The notes beneath the pieces are model-generated. The model worked only from the letters and a program-made list of their open reading frames with translations. It was not told the DNA's origin and did not search any database. Source: CSBr16-57R1 sp041163265 (GTDB lineage Bacteria; Actinomycetota; Nitriliruptoria; Nitriliruptorales; Nitriliruptoraceae). Taken from it: a stretch of DNA of 32,876 nucleotides. Position numbers and translations under genes: made by a program. The stretch spans positions 1-32,876 of the forward strand of contig JBEARL010000006.1 in NCBI GenBank assembly GCA_041163265.1, given 5' to 3'. The stretch's first letter is position 1. Each line of letters begins with the position of its first letter. Shown piece after piece: positions 27,252 to 32,876 of the stretch.

Positions 27252-27566
27252 TCAGATCACCTCGCCCCGCCCGCCGTCCACGTCGACGAGGTCGTGGCCG
27301 TCGGCCTGCCAGGCCTGGAGCCCTCCGTCCAGGTTGTGCGCGTCGTACCCGGCGTCGCGCAGCGCCCGGACGACCATGCCGCTGCGGCTGCCGGAGCGGC
27401 AGACGCAGAGCACCGGCCGGTCCGTCGGGATCTCGGCCTGGCGCGGGCCGAGCTCGCGGAGCGGGATGTGGTGCGCGCCCTCGACGTGGCCCGCTTCCCA
27501 CTCGTCGTGCTCGCGCACGTCGAGCAGGAACAGGTCGTCGCGTCGCACGGCCTCGTTCGCGTCCAT
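27252..27566 (-). CDS. Single-domain rhodanese (sulfurtransferase)
   Basis: 104 aa, ATG 27566 after GGAGGA. FLLDVREHDEWEAGHVEGAHHIPL is split between the opening strand and the CH2A-like motif; the active-site loop is CVCRSGSRS with the catalytic Cys56, and NLDGGLQAW closes the fold. The six-residue loop is of the GlpE/PspE size, so it probably carries sulfane sulfur from thiosulfate or persulfides to an acceptor. It lies one nucleotide from copA. Rhodaneses next to copper exporters recall CsoR/CstR-linked copper or sulfide loci, though no regulator gene is present here. Confidence 0.9.
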   Translation of the reverse strand: MDANEAVRRDDLFLLDVREHDEWEAGHVEGAHHIPLRELGPRQAEIPTDRPVLCVCRSGSRSGMVVRALRDAGYDAHNLDGGLQAWQADGHDLVDVDGGRGEVI

Positions 27567-27602
27567 CGTGGTCCTCCGTGGGAGCGCCGCCGCGCGGCGG
27601 TC

Positions 27603-27665
27603 GGTGGTCGTGGGGTCAGGTGGTCGAGGGGTCCGGTGATCGTGGGGTCCGGTGATCGGGCGTCA
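27603..27665. repeat. 16-bp tandem repeat between rhodanese and nitrobindin-like genes
   Basis: Three adjacent 16-mers, GGTGGTCGTGGGGTCA (27603-27618), GGTGGTCGAGGGGTCC (27619-27634) and GGTGATCGTGGGGTCC (27635-27650), are followed by a shorter fourth copy (27651-27665) that contains the stop codon of the nitrobindin-like gene. A 14-bp GC palindrome (27587-27600) adjoins the array. No -10 hexamer is present in the 96-bp gap. Confidence 0.7.
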
Positions 27666-28154
27666 GGCGGTCGGCGCCGCGCGGCGGAGCACGGCCCTGA
27701 GGTGGTGCTCGTCGTCGTGGCCGTCCCAGGTCATCCAGAGGTCGTAGCGCAGCTCGTCGCCGGCGAGGACGAACCGCCGTCGCACGTCGACGACGGGCCT
27801 CGCACCGGGGCTGCGCAGCAGCGGGGCCCGCGCACCGTCGAGGACGAGCGCGCCGTCCTCGTCGCGCAGCGCCAGGACCGACGTCTCGGCGAGGCCGGTC
27901 GGCTGCGCGACGACCAGCTCGGCCCGGCCCTCGAGCTGGCCGCGCAGCCACCCCGACTCGGCGTGCAGCGGCTCGTCGGTGCCGACGCGCCACGTGCGCT
28001 GCGCGTAGGACAGCACCGGCCGGCCCGACGCGGCGAACGTGACCGTCTCGCGGTACGCGAAAGGGGCGATCGTCGGGTAGTGCCCCTCGCCCTCGCCCGA
28101 CCAGGTCCCGACGAGCGCCGCCAGCGCCCCCAGCGCGGGGTGGAGGTCGCTCAT
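27663..28154 (-). CDS. Nitrobindin-like heme-binding beta-barrel protein
   Basis: 163 aa; the ATG at 28154 overlaps the upstream stop as ATGA. The opening LAALVGTWSGEGEGHYPTI is the GxWxGxG motif of the THAP4/nitrobindin family (ten-stranded FABP-like barrel), followed by FAYRETVTFAASGRPVLSYAQRTW and ESGWLRGQ. A His near the C-terminus (DDEHHLRAVLRR) is the expected proximal heme ligand. Nitrobindins bind ferric heme and isomerise peroxynitrite to nitrate in the cytoplasm. Coupled to the unknown protein upstream. Family call from motifs; heme binding is inferred. Confidence 0.85.
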   Translation of the reverse strand: MSDLHPALGALAALVGTWSGEGEGHYPTIAPFAYRETVTFAASGRPVLSYAQRTWRVGTDEPLHAESGWLRGQLEGRAELVVAQPTGLAETSVLALRDEDGALVLDGARAPLLRSPGARPVVDVRRRFVLAGDELRYDLWMTWDGHDDEHHLRAVLRRAAPTA

Positions 28155-29245
28155 GCGGGCGCTCCGGGTCCGTCGGCCGCGCCGCCCGGCGCGTCGTCCC
28201 CGACAGGGTGCCGCGCCGGGACGTCGACGGCGGACACGGCCGCCGCCACCCCCGTGGCCGGATCCGCGAGCGCGACCTCGAGCCGCCAGCCCTCGGGACC
28301 CGGGGTCCGGAACGCGACCAGCTCGAGGTCCTCGAGGCGGAACTCCAGCTCGTCGACGTCCACCGGCGCACCGGGCTCGTCGAGGCCGGTCGCGACGCGG
28401 GCGACCCACCACGCGGCGGCCCGGCCGGCCGCGCCGCCCCGGCGCGGGCCGTGGACCCCGCCCGCTGCGCCGGCGGCCGCGACCAGCGCGAGCAGGTCGG
28501 GCACCCCGATGCGCCTCGCCCCGGTCAGCCCGGGCGCCGCGGCGCGCGCGGCATCGAGCGCCGTCGCGCCACCGAGGGCGGCGCCCGCGACCCGGGCCTC
28601 GGAGGCCGACTCCCACGTCGCGACCGCGTCGCGGAGGGCCGCCGCGAGCGCCCGCGCGCGCGGTGGGACCGGCACGTCGGCGGCGCTCCCACCGGACGGG
28701 TCCGCTGCCACGACCTCGGGCGGGACGGCCGGCGCACCCGGGGGGAGGACGTGCGCGCCGTCGAGCCGCTCGGCCGCGCGGTAGGTCGGCAGGGCGTAGG
28801 CGGGTTCGAACGGCTGCAGGACCAGCGGCGGCGCGTCGGCGTCGGGCTGCGCGGCCCGCGGGTCGCCGCGGAGGTCCTCGCCGCGGAGCACCCGCTCCTG
28901 CGCGACGACCGGCCGGACCGCCGAGTCGAGCCCGTCGGCCAGCTCGGCGAAGGTGTGCGCCTGCGCGACGACCTCGGTCAGCGGGCCGAGCCCGTGGCGG
29001 GCCACGCCGGCCTCGGGCATCGCGGCCGCGAGCGGCGCCGGCCCCTCGAGCGCGATGCGGTAGGCGGCGTACCGGGCCGGCCCCCAGAGCTGGCGGCCGG
29101 TCCGCTCGGTCGCGGCGAGGCAGGCGTCGCGGAGCACCAGCACGGCGTCCCAGTCGCCGCGGGCGCAGCGACGGTCCACCTCGCGGACCAGGCCGTCGAG
29201 GTCGCCGAGGTCGAGCAGGTCGCGGAGGTCCGCGTCCGGGGTCAC
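28151..29245 (-). CDS. Conserved protein of unknown function, 364 aa
   Basis: GTG start at 29245 overlapping the FKBP stop as GTGA; longer in-frame readings are antisense shadows of the FKBP gene. No signal peptide or clear membrane helix. Residues 1-120 look alpha-helical (VREVDRRCARGDWDAVLVLR, then QLWGPARYAAYRIALEGP), the middle (about 140-200) is Pro-rich, 200-290 is Ala-rich helical, and the last 80 residues look beta-rich (VDVDELEFRLEDLELVAFRT, GWRLEVALADPATG). I do not recognise the family. Translational coupling on both sides, with FKBP upstream and the nitrobindin-like protein downstream, suggests a conserved unit. Confidence 0.75.
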   Translation of the reverse strand: MTPDADLRDLLDLGDLDGLVREVDRRCARGDWDAVLVLRDACLAATERTGRQLWGPARYAAYRIALEGPAPLAAAMPEAGVARHGLGPLTEVVAQAHTFAELADGLDSAVRPVVAQERVLRGEDLRGDPRAAQPDADAPPLVLQPFEPAYALPTYRAAERLDGAHVLPPGAPAVPPEVVAADPSGGSAADVPVPPRARALAAALRDAVATWESASEARVAGAALGGATALDAARAAAPGLTGARRIGVPDLLALVAAAGAAGGVHGPRRGGAAGRAAAWWVARVATGLDEPGAPVDVDELEFRLEDLELVAFRTPGPEGWRLEVALADPATGVAAAVSAVDVPARHPVGDDAPGGAADGPGAPA

Positions 29246-29793
29246 CCGACCTCGATCAGGTCGACCGCGAAGACGAGGGTCTCGCCGGGGCCGATGACGC
29301 TGCCCGCGCCGCGGTCGCCGTAGCCGAGCTGCGGCGGGATGACGAGCACGCGCCGGCCGCCGACGCGCATCCCGGCGACGCCCTGCTCCCAGCCGGCGAT
29401 GACCTGCCCGGCGCCGAGGTCGAAGGCGAACGGCTGGCCGCGGGTCCAGGAGGCGTCGAACACGCCGCCGTCGCTCCACCGGACGCCGAGGTACTGGACG
29501 ACGACCCGCGTGCCGGCGACGGCCTCGTCACCCTCACCGACCGCGACGTCGACGACCTCGAGCGCGGTCGGCGGGTCGGTGCGGTCACCGCGGGCCAGCG
29601 TCAGGATCTCGGTCGCGTCGGGAGCGTCCACGGTGCCTCCGGTCTCGGGTGCGGCCGCCTCGGTCGTCGGCGCCTCGGGCGCCTCGTCCTCGGCCGCGGC
29701 GCAGCCCCCCAGCACCATCGCGCCGACGGCCAGCACGGCGGCGGCGCGGCGGACGGTCGCTGCGATGCGCACACGCGGCACGGCAACGGACAT
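29242..29793 (-). CDS. FKBP-type peptidyl-prolyl isomerase lipoprotein
   Basis: 183 aa, ATG 29793 after GGAGG. Basic N-terminus, hydrophobic segment and lipobox VLGGC with the lipidated Cys at 31; an acidic Ala/Thr/Pro linker to about 80; then one FKBP domain: VVVQYLGVRWSDGGVFDASW, QVIAGWEQGVAGMRVGGRR and IPPQLGYGDRGAG, the binding-pocket residues of active FKBPs. It should catalyse proline isomerisation in proteins outside the membrane. It begins the minus-strand run and shares a symmetrical promoter with the exchanger gene. Confidence 0.93.
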   Translation of the reverse strand: MSVAVPRVRIAATVRRAAAVLAVGAMVLGGCAAAEDEAPEAPTTEAAAPETGGTVDAPDATEILTLARGDRTDPPTALEVVDVAVGEGDEAVAGTRVVVQYLGVRWSDGGVFDASWTRGQPFAFDLGAGQVIAGWEQGVAGMRVGGRRVLVIPPQLGYGDRGAGSVIGPGETLVFAVDLIEVG

Positions 29794-29811
29794 GGGGTGC
29801 CTCCGCGGCGC

Positions 29812-29821
29812 AGGCTAGCGT
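29812..29821. promoter_or_regulatory. Symmetrical double -10 element, FKBP / exchanger divergent promoter
   Basis: AGGCTAGCGT, identical to 2240-2249. Plus strand TAGCGT (29816-29821) ends 6 nt before the exchanger ATG, so that mRNA would be leaderless. Minus strand TAGCCT (29817-29812) would start the FKBP mRNA near 29805 with a leader of about 12 nt holding its GGAGG. The whole divergent gap is only 34 bp. Confidence 0.6.
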
Positions 29822-29827
29822 CCGGGC

Positions 29828-30781
29828 ATGCTCCCCTCGATCCTGCTGCTCGTGCTCGGCCTCGTCGTGCTCGTGCAGGCGTCGGACCAGTTCGTCATCG
29901 GCTCGGCGCGGCTCGCGGTCGAGCTGCGCCTCGCCCCCGTCGTCGTCGGCGTCGTCATCGTCGGCTTCGGCACGAGCGCTCCCGAGCTGCTGGTCTCGGG
30001 GCTCGCGGCGGCGCAGGGCGCGATCGACCTCGGTACGGGCAACATCATCGGCTCGAACATCGCGAACCTGCTGCTGGTGCTGGGGGTGGCGGCGATCGTC
30101 GCGCCGCTCGCGATCGACGGTGACGTCCTGAAGCGCGAGGTGCCGCTGTCGCTGGTCGCCGTCGCCGCGTTCGCCTGGGTCGTGCAGGGTCGCCTGCTCG
30201 CGGCCGAGGCCGTCGGCCTGGGCGTGCTGCTGGTCGCGGTCCTGACGCTGGTGCTCGTCCTGTCGCGGTTCGGGACGGTCCGCATCGACCCGGCGATCGA
30301 GGAGCTCGCGAAGGAGCGCGTCAGCGGCGGCCGCGAGGCCGTGCGGACGCTGCTCGGACTGGCCGGGACGCTCGCCGCCGCGCAGGCGATGGTCCTCGGC
30401 GCGACGGACCTCGCGGCCCGCGCCGGGCTCGACGAGGGCATCGTCGGCCTGACCATCATCGCGATCGGGACGTCGCTGCCCGAGCTCGCGACCGCCGCCC
30501 AGTCGGCGCGGCGCGGCGAGGCCGGACTGCTCGTGGGGAACCTGCTCGGCAGCAACATCTTCAACGCGACCGCGGTCGGCGGCGTCGTCGCGGCGGCCGG
30601 CGCCGCGCAGGGACTGGTCGTCGGACCGTCGCTGGCGGGATCGACGCTGGTGATGCTCGGCGTCGCGGTCGCGGTCAGCCTGCTGCTGGTGCTGCGCCGG
30701 AGGGTGACGCGGTTCGACGGGGCCGTGCTGCTGATGGCCTACGCCGCGTTCACGGCCTCGCTGCCGACGCTGGCGGGCTGA
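29828..30781 (+). CDS. Na+/Ca2+ exchanger of the CaCA family (YrbG-like)
   Basis: 317 aa, about ten membrane helices in two inverted halves. The first alpha-repeat is GFGTSAPELLVS with GNIIGSNIANLL; the second is IAIGTSLPELATA with GNLLGSNIFN. These acidic and Asn/Ser residues form the ion site. A short cytoplasmic loop (RIDPAIEELAKERVSGGRE) links the halves. It exports Ca2+ in exchange for Na+ (or H+) across the inner membrane. The gene appears leaderless: ATG 29828 has no ribosome-binding site and the -10 element is 6 nt away. The 60-bp gap to the next, convergent gene (30782-30841) holds only weak inverted repeats. Confidence 0.93.
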   Translation: MLPSILLLVLGLVVLVQASDQFVIGSARLAVELRLAPVVVGVVIVGFGTSAPELLVSGLAAAQGAIDLGTGNIIGSNIANLLLVLGVAAIVAPLAIDGDVLKREVPLSLVAVAAFAWVVQGRLLAAEAVGLGVLLVAVLTLVLVLSRFGTVRIDPAIEELAKERVSGGREAVRTLLGLAGTLAAAQAMVLGATDLAARAGLDEGIVGLTIIAIGTSLPELATAAQSARRGEAGLLVGNLLGSNIFNATAVGGVVAAAGAAQGLVVGPSLAGSTLVMLGVAVAVSLLLVLRRRVTRFDGAVLLMAYAAFTASLPTLAG

Positions 30782-30841
30782 GCGGCTGACTGGCAGCGGT
30801 CCTGCGCGGACGGGCCGCGGTGCCGTCGACGGACGGGCGCG

Positions 30842-31423
30842 TCAGCCCTTCACGACCACGTGGACCATCACCGTGTCGGAGAGGTTGTTCTCCGGCGTGA
30901 CCGCCCGCACCTCGCTCGCTCCGAGCGTCGCGGCGACCAGCCGTCCCTCCGCCTCGAAGCCCGGCGTGAACAGCACCGTCGTGCGCGCGTAGGCGCCGGC
31001 CCGCGCCGCGGAGACGCGGTTGCGCGCGACGACGTCGAAGGCGTCGAGCGCGGACGCGGCCCGCCCGACCGCGGCGCCACCGTCGTCGAGCTGCGCGTCG
31101 AGCAGCTGCACGGTGACGTCGGCCGGATCGGGTCCGGTCGGCTCGGCCGTCGGCTCGGGCTCCGGCTCCGGCTCCGGCTCGGGTTCCGGGGCGGGCTCCG
31201 GCTCGGGGTCGGGCTCGGGCGCCGGAGCGGGGGCCGGGGCCGGCGCGGGTGCGGGAGCCGGCGACTCCTCGGCGACGGCGTCGCCGCCGTCCTGCCACAT
31301 CCCGACGCCGGCGAACAGGCCCGCCGTCACGACGAGGAACGCCGCGCCGAGCCCCACGGCACGCAGCAGCGCGGGACGGAACGGACTGCGCACCGCCGCG
31401 TCGTCGCGCGCGGGGCCGGCCAC
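30842..31423 (-). CDS. LytR_C-domain membrane protein (VirR/Rv0431-like)
   Basis: 193 aa from GTG 31423, 2 nt after the DUF3263 stop; upstream in-frame residues are shadow. A membrane helix near 20-40 is followed by a Pro linker of alternating Ala-Pro then Glu-Pro repeats (about 53-90), and a LytR_C domain: VTVQLLDAQLDDGGAAVGRA, then FDVVARN and TTVLFTPGFEAEGRLVAATL, ending in a basic VVVKG. The linker would span the wall. M. tuberculosis Rv0431 (VirR), which controls vesicle release, has the same layout and also follows a DUF3263 gene. Function here is inferred from that parallel. Confidence 0.82.
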   Translation of the reverse strand: MAGPARDDAAVRSPFRPALLRAVGLGAAFLVVTAGLFAGVGMWQDGGDAVAEESPAPAPAPAPAPAPAPEPDPEPEPAPEPEPEPEPEPEPTAEPTGPDPADVTVQLLDAQLDDGGAAVGRAASALDAFDVVARNRVSAARAGAYARTTVLFTPGFEAEGRLVAATLGASEVRAVTPENNLSDTVMVHVVVKG

Positions 31424-31425
31424 GC

Positions 31426-31728
31426 TCAGCCCGCCTCGGCGACCGTGCGCCGCTCGGCCCGGCTGCGCTGACGCGCCGAGCGGAGCCGGCGGAGGCGGCG
31501 GACCAGCATCGGGTCGTGCGCGAGCGCCGCGTCGTCGTCGAGCAGCGCCCCGAGGAGCTCGTAGTACCGCGACGGCGAGAGCCCGAGGCGCTCGCGGATC
31601 GCGTCCTCCTTCGCGCCGGCGACCTTCCACCAGCCGCGCTCGAGGTCGAGGATCGCGCGGGCGCGCTCGTCGAGCGGCGCGCCGCCGGTCGGGTCCTCGG
31701 TCGCGGTGGGGACGGCGAGCGCGGTCAC
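31426..31728 (-). CDS. DUF3263 protein
   Basis: 100 aa from GTG 31728, GGAGG 6 nt upstream. LDERARAILDLERGWWKVAGAKEDAIRERLGLSPSRYYELL is seen in pieces as the DUF3263 core (WWKVAGAKEDAIRE, SPSRYYELL), followed by AHDPMLVRRLRRLRSARQ. The helix-turn-helix-like spacing and basic tail suggest nucleic-acid binding. The family is confined to actinomycetes to my knowledge. It is paired with the LytR_C gene as in Rv0430-Rv0431, so a regulatory link to the envelope is plausible. No -10 hexamer was found in the 159-bp gap up to the tRNA. Confidence 0.88.
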   Translation of the reverse strand: MTALAVPTATEDPTGGAPLDERARAILDLERGWWKVAGAKEDAIRERLGLSPSRYYELLGALLDDDAALAHDPMLVRRLRRLRSARQRSRAERRTVAEAG

Positions 31729-31871
31729 GGCGCCTCCGGGCGGACGGGGCGGCTCGGGGCCGCCGGGGGGCGCATCATGGCGCGCGAACGACACCGGTGC
31801 AACTCCATCCGCGGAACTCGCGCAGGGGGCCGTCCGGCGGTCCTCCACGGGGTCCCGGTCAGGCCCACCGA

Positions 31872-31877
31872 TAGCGT
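31872..31877 (+). promoter_or_regulatory. -10 element of the tRNA gene
   Basis: TAGCGT ends 10 nt before the first base of the tRNA, so transcription would begin a few nucleotides upstream of the mature 5' end. It is the same hexamer as at 2244, 17002 and 29816. Confidence 0.55.
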
Positions 31878-31887
31878 CGCGGGACCC

Positions 31888-31960
31888 GCCGGGGTAGCTC
31901 AGTCGGCAGAGCGCCCGCCTTGTAAGCGGATGGTCGCGGGTTCGACTCCCGCCCCCGGCT
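31888..31960 (+). tRNA. tRNA-Thr (anticodon UGU)
   Basis: 73 nt folding as a cloverleaf: acceptor GCCGGGG with CCCCGGC (31953-31959), D stem GCTC/GAGC, anticodon loop CTTGTAA with TGT at 31921-31923, T stem GCGGG/CCCGC with loop TTCGACT, discriminator U at 31960. The outermost anticodon-stem pair is a C-A mismatch (31914 with 31930). The 3' CCA is not encoded (CCG follows), so it must be added by the nucleotidyltransferase. It reads ACA codons, which should be rare at this base composition. Confidence 0.95.
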
Positions 31961-31971
31961 CCGGATCCGCG

Positions 31972-31988
31972 CGACTCGGGGCGAGTCG
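31972..31988 (+). terminator. Hairpin after the tRNA
   Basis: A perfect 7-bp stem CGACTCG/CGAGTCG with a GGG loop starts 11 nt after the tRNA and is followed by TGTGATT, which is as T-rich as this region gets. Probable tRNA terminator. Confidence 0.6.
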
Positions 31989-32085
31989 TGTGATTCGCGG
32001 TGACCCCAGGAGCCGAACCGGGAGCCGGGAGCCTTGAGCGCACCGAACGCAGGCTGGCGCTCATCCACAGGCCAGAGATCACCCC

Positions 32086-32114
32086 TTCAGACGCACGCTC
32101 AGTCGCTCTACGGT
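32086..32114 (+). promoter_or_regulatory. Candidate -35/-10 promoter of the 77-aa gene
   Basis: TTCAGA (32086-32091) and TACGGT (32109-32114) are separated by 17 bp; four of six bases of each match the standard sigma-70 hexamers or TAnnnT. The start near 32121 gives a leader of about 42 nt with AAGGA before the ATG. The 202-bp gap 31961-32162 is noticeably less G+C-rich than its surroundings and holds no other gene I can support. Confidence 0.4.
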
Positions 32115-32162
32115 CGGCCGACGCGCACCAGACCCTTGCGCTCGCCACGAGAAGGAACCACC

Positions 32163-32396
32163 ATGGCCGTGTCCGACGCCCGGCGCCTCAAGCTCTACGA
32201 GCAGGCCCGGGCCGACTGGGGCGAGGAGACCGCGGAGGTCCTCATGGAGGTCGTCGTGCCGGCCGGTCAGGACATGGCCACCAAGGCCGACCTCGACGCG
32301 GCCGTGTCGAGCATGAAGGAGTACACCCTCCGCACGCTGCTCCTCGCCCTCGTCCCCGTCTACCTCGGCATCCTCGGCCTGTACTTCACCGGCTGA
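32163..32396 (+). CDS. Small tail-anchored membrane protein, 77 aa
   Basis: ATG 32163 with GAGAAGGA upstream. Residues 1-32 are a charged helical segment (RRLKLYEQARADWGEETAEV), 38-51 (DMATKADLDAAVSSMKEYT) could form a short coiled coil, and 53-74 (TLLLALVPVYLGILGLYF) is one membrane helix close to the C-terminus. The ATKADLD motif before a final membrane helix recalls small CCDC90/DUF1640-like proteins common in bacteria and prophages; their function is mostly unknown. It stands alone downstream of tRNA-Thr. Confidence 0.7.
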   Translation: MAVSDARRLKLYEQARADWGEETAEVLMEVVVPAGQDMATKADLDAAVSSMKEYTLRTLLLALVPVYLGILGLYFTG

Positions 32397-32491
32397 CCAC
32401 GACCCGTTCCGACGGGATCGACCGGTCACGACCCGCGATGAAGGACCGCCCGCGCCGGACCGTGCCGGCGGGAGCACGGACGCGTCTCCCG

Positions 32492-32876
32492 TCAGCCCTG
32501 GCCGCGACCGTTCCCGCGACCGTTGCCCGGGTTCGCGCCGCCCTGGCCCGGCGGAGTCGCCGGCGGGCCCCCTCCCGCCCCGCCGGAGTCCGGCTCGGGC
32601 TCGGGCTCCGGCTCGGGCGTCGGCTCCGGCTCGGGCGTCGGCTCCGGCTCGGGCGTCGGCTCCGGCTCCGGCTCCGGCTCGGGCGCCTCGCCCCGACCAC
32701 GGCCCGGCGCGTCACCCGAGCGGCCCGGCGCATCGCCGGAGTTCCCCGGCGCCTCGTCCGAGCGGCCCGGGGCCTCGTCCGACCGCCCTGGCGCCTCGTC
32801 GGACCGCCCGGGCGGGGTCCCACCGAGACCCGGTGCCCGCTCGAGGCCGGGCGGCAGCCGGCCGTCGAGGCCCGGC
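32492..32876 (-). CDS. 3' end of a gene for a repetitive Pro/Glu/Gly-rich protein
   Basis: The minus strand is open from the window edge to a TGA at 32494-32492, giving 127 residues; the start is outside the window. The order is a PGLDGRLPPGLERAPG segment, repeats of about eight residues on the theme APGRSDE (four or five copies), a (EPEP)n block with three PTPEPE units, and a Gly/Asn/Arg tail (NPGNGRGNGRGQG). Such tails occur on secreted or wall-spanning proteins. The 95-bp gap to the 77-aa gene (32397-32491) contains only weak GC inverted repeats. The main domain lies outside the window, so no function can be given. Confidence 0.65.
   Translation of the reverse strand, partial: PGLDGRLPPGLERAPGLGGTPPGRSDEAPGRSDEAPGRSDEAPGNSGDAPGRSGDAPGRGRGEAPEPEPEPEPTPEPEPTPEPEPTPEPEPEPEPDSGGAGGGPPATPPGQGGANPGNGRGNGRGQG
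32604..32657. repeat. Three perfect 18-bp tandem repeats inside the partial gene
   Basis: GGCTCCGGCTCGGGCGTC occurs three times head to tail and encodes the Thr-Pro-Glu-Pro-Glu-Pro unit on the minus strand. Perfect identity suggests recent slippage; unit number may vary between strains. Confidence 0.8.

Noticed and set aside
24572..27655. Plus-strand open frame of 1027 codons
   Set aside because: Antisense shadow of copA and the rhodanese gene; charged low-complexity product.
31888..31960. tRNA-Thr as an occupied attachment site
   Set aside because: No integrase gene and no second copy of the tRNA 3' end are seen in the window; integration is only mentioned as a possibility for the flank.
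32604..32657. CRISPR-like tandem repeats
   Set aside because: The units are contiguous without spacers and encode an in-frame Pro/Glu repeat; no cas genes are present.

Overview
The window is a stretch of very G+C-rich chromosome from an actinomycete-type bacterium (Actinomycetota). Evidence for this is a fused actinobacterial 2-oxoglutarate decarboxylase/dehydrogenase (Kgd), DUF3263, DUF4349 and DUF4032 proteins, an adjacent DUF3263 / LytR_C pair like mycobacterial Rv0430-Rv0431, frequent GTG starts and 4-nt stop/start overlaps, and TAnnnT-type -10 elements, two of them placed for leaderless mRNAs. The base composition would fit a deep-branching class such as Nitriliruptoria, but that is a guess. 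There are no phage genes, insertion sequences or CRISPR arrays; it reads as ordinary host chromosome with one large carbohydrate-use locus.

Region 1 (1-3685): the 3' end of an alpha/beta hydrolase, then a DUF4032 kinase-like protein divergent from a GH1 beta-glucosidase. Their shared intergenic region holds a symmetrical double -10 element and a perfect 18-bp palindrome.

Region 2 (3713-19544): a sugar-use locus. A long minus-strand series runs, in transcription order, GH31 alpha-xylosidase/glucosidase, threonine-synthase-like PLP enzyme, 2-hydroxyacid dehydrogenase, PfkB kinase, FucI-like isomerase, then a complete sugar ABC importer (lipoprotein, an 800-aa expanded permease, a normal permease, MalK/UgpC-type ATPase). 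A second PfkB kinase and a GH13 alpha-glucosidase diverge on the plus strand. The logic is import of oligosaccharides, cytoplasmic hydrolysis by GH1/GH31/GH13 enzymes and phosphorylation of the released sugars. The four enzymes at 10148-14622 are tightly coupled and do not form a pathway I recognise. No transcription factor gene for the locus lies in the window.

Region 3 (19585-24328): kgd (TCA cycle) convergent with the GH13 gene and divergent from a leaderless DUF4349 lipoprotein.

Region 4 (24360-29793): a minus-strand run of FKBP lipoprotein, unknown 364-aa protein, nitrobindin-like protein, a 16-bp tandem repeat, rhodanese, CopA copper ATPase with an extra C-terminal membrane segment and cupredoxin-like tail, and a 52-aa membrane peptide. 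It diverges from a leaderless Na+/Ca2+ exchanger (29828-30781) through another symmetrical promoter.

Region 5 (30842-32876): LytR_C protein and DUF3263 protein (minus strand), tRNA-Thr(UGU) with a promoter and hairpin, a 77-aa membrane protein, and the repetitive 3' end of a minus-strand gene that runs off the window.
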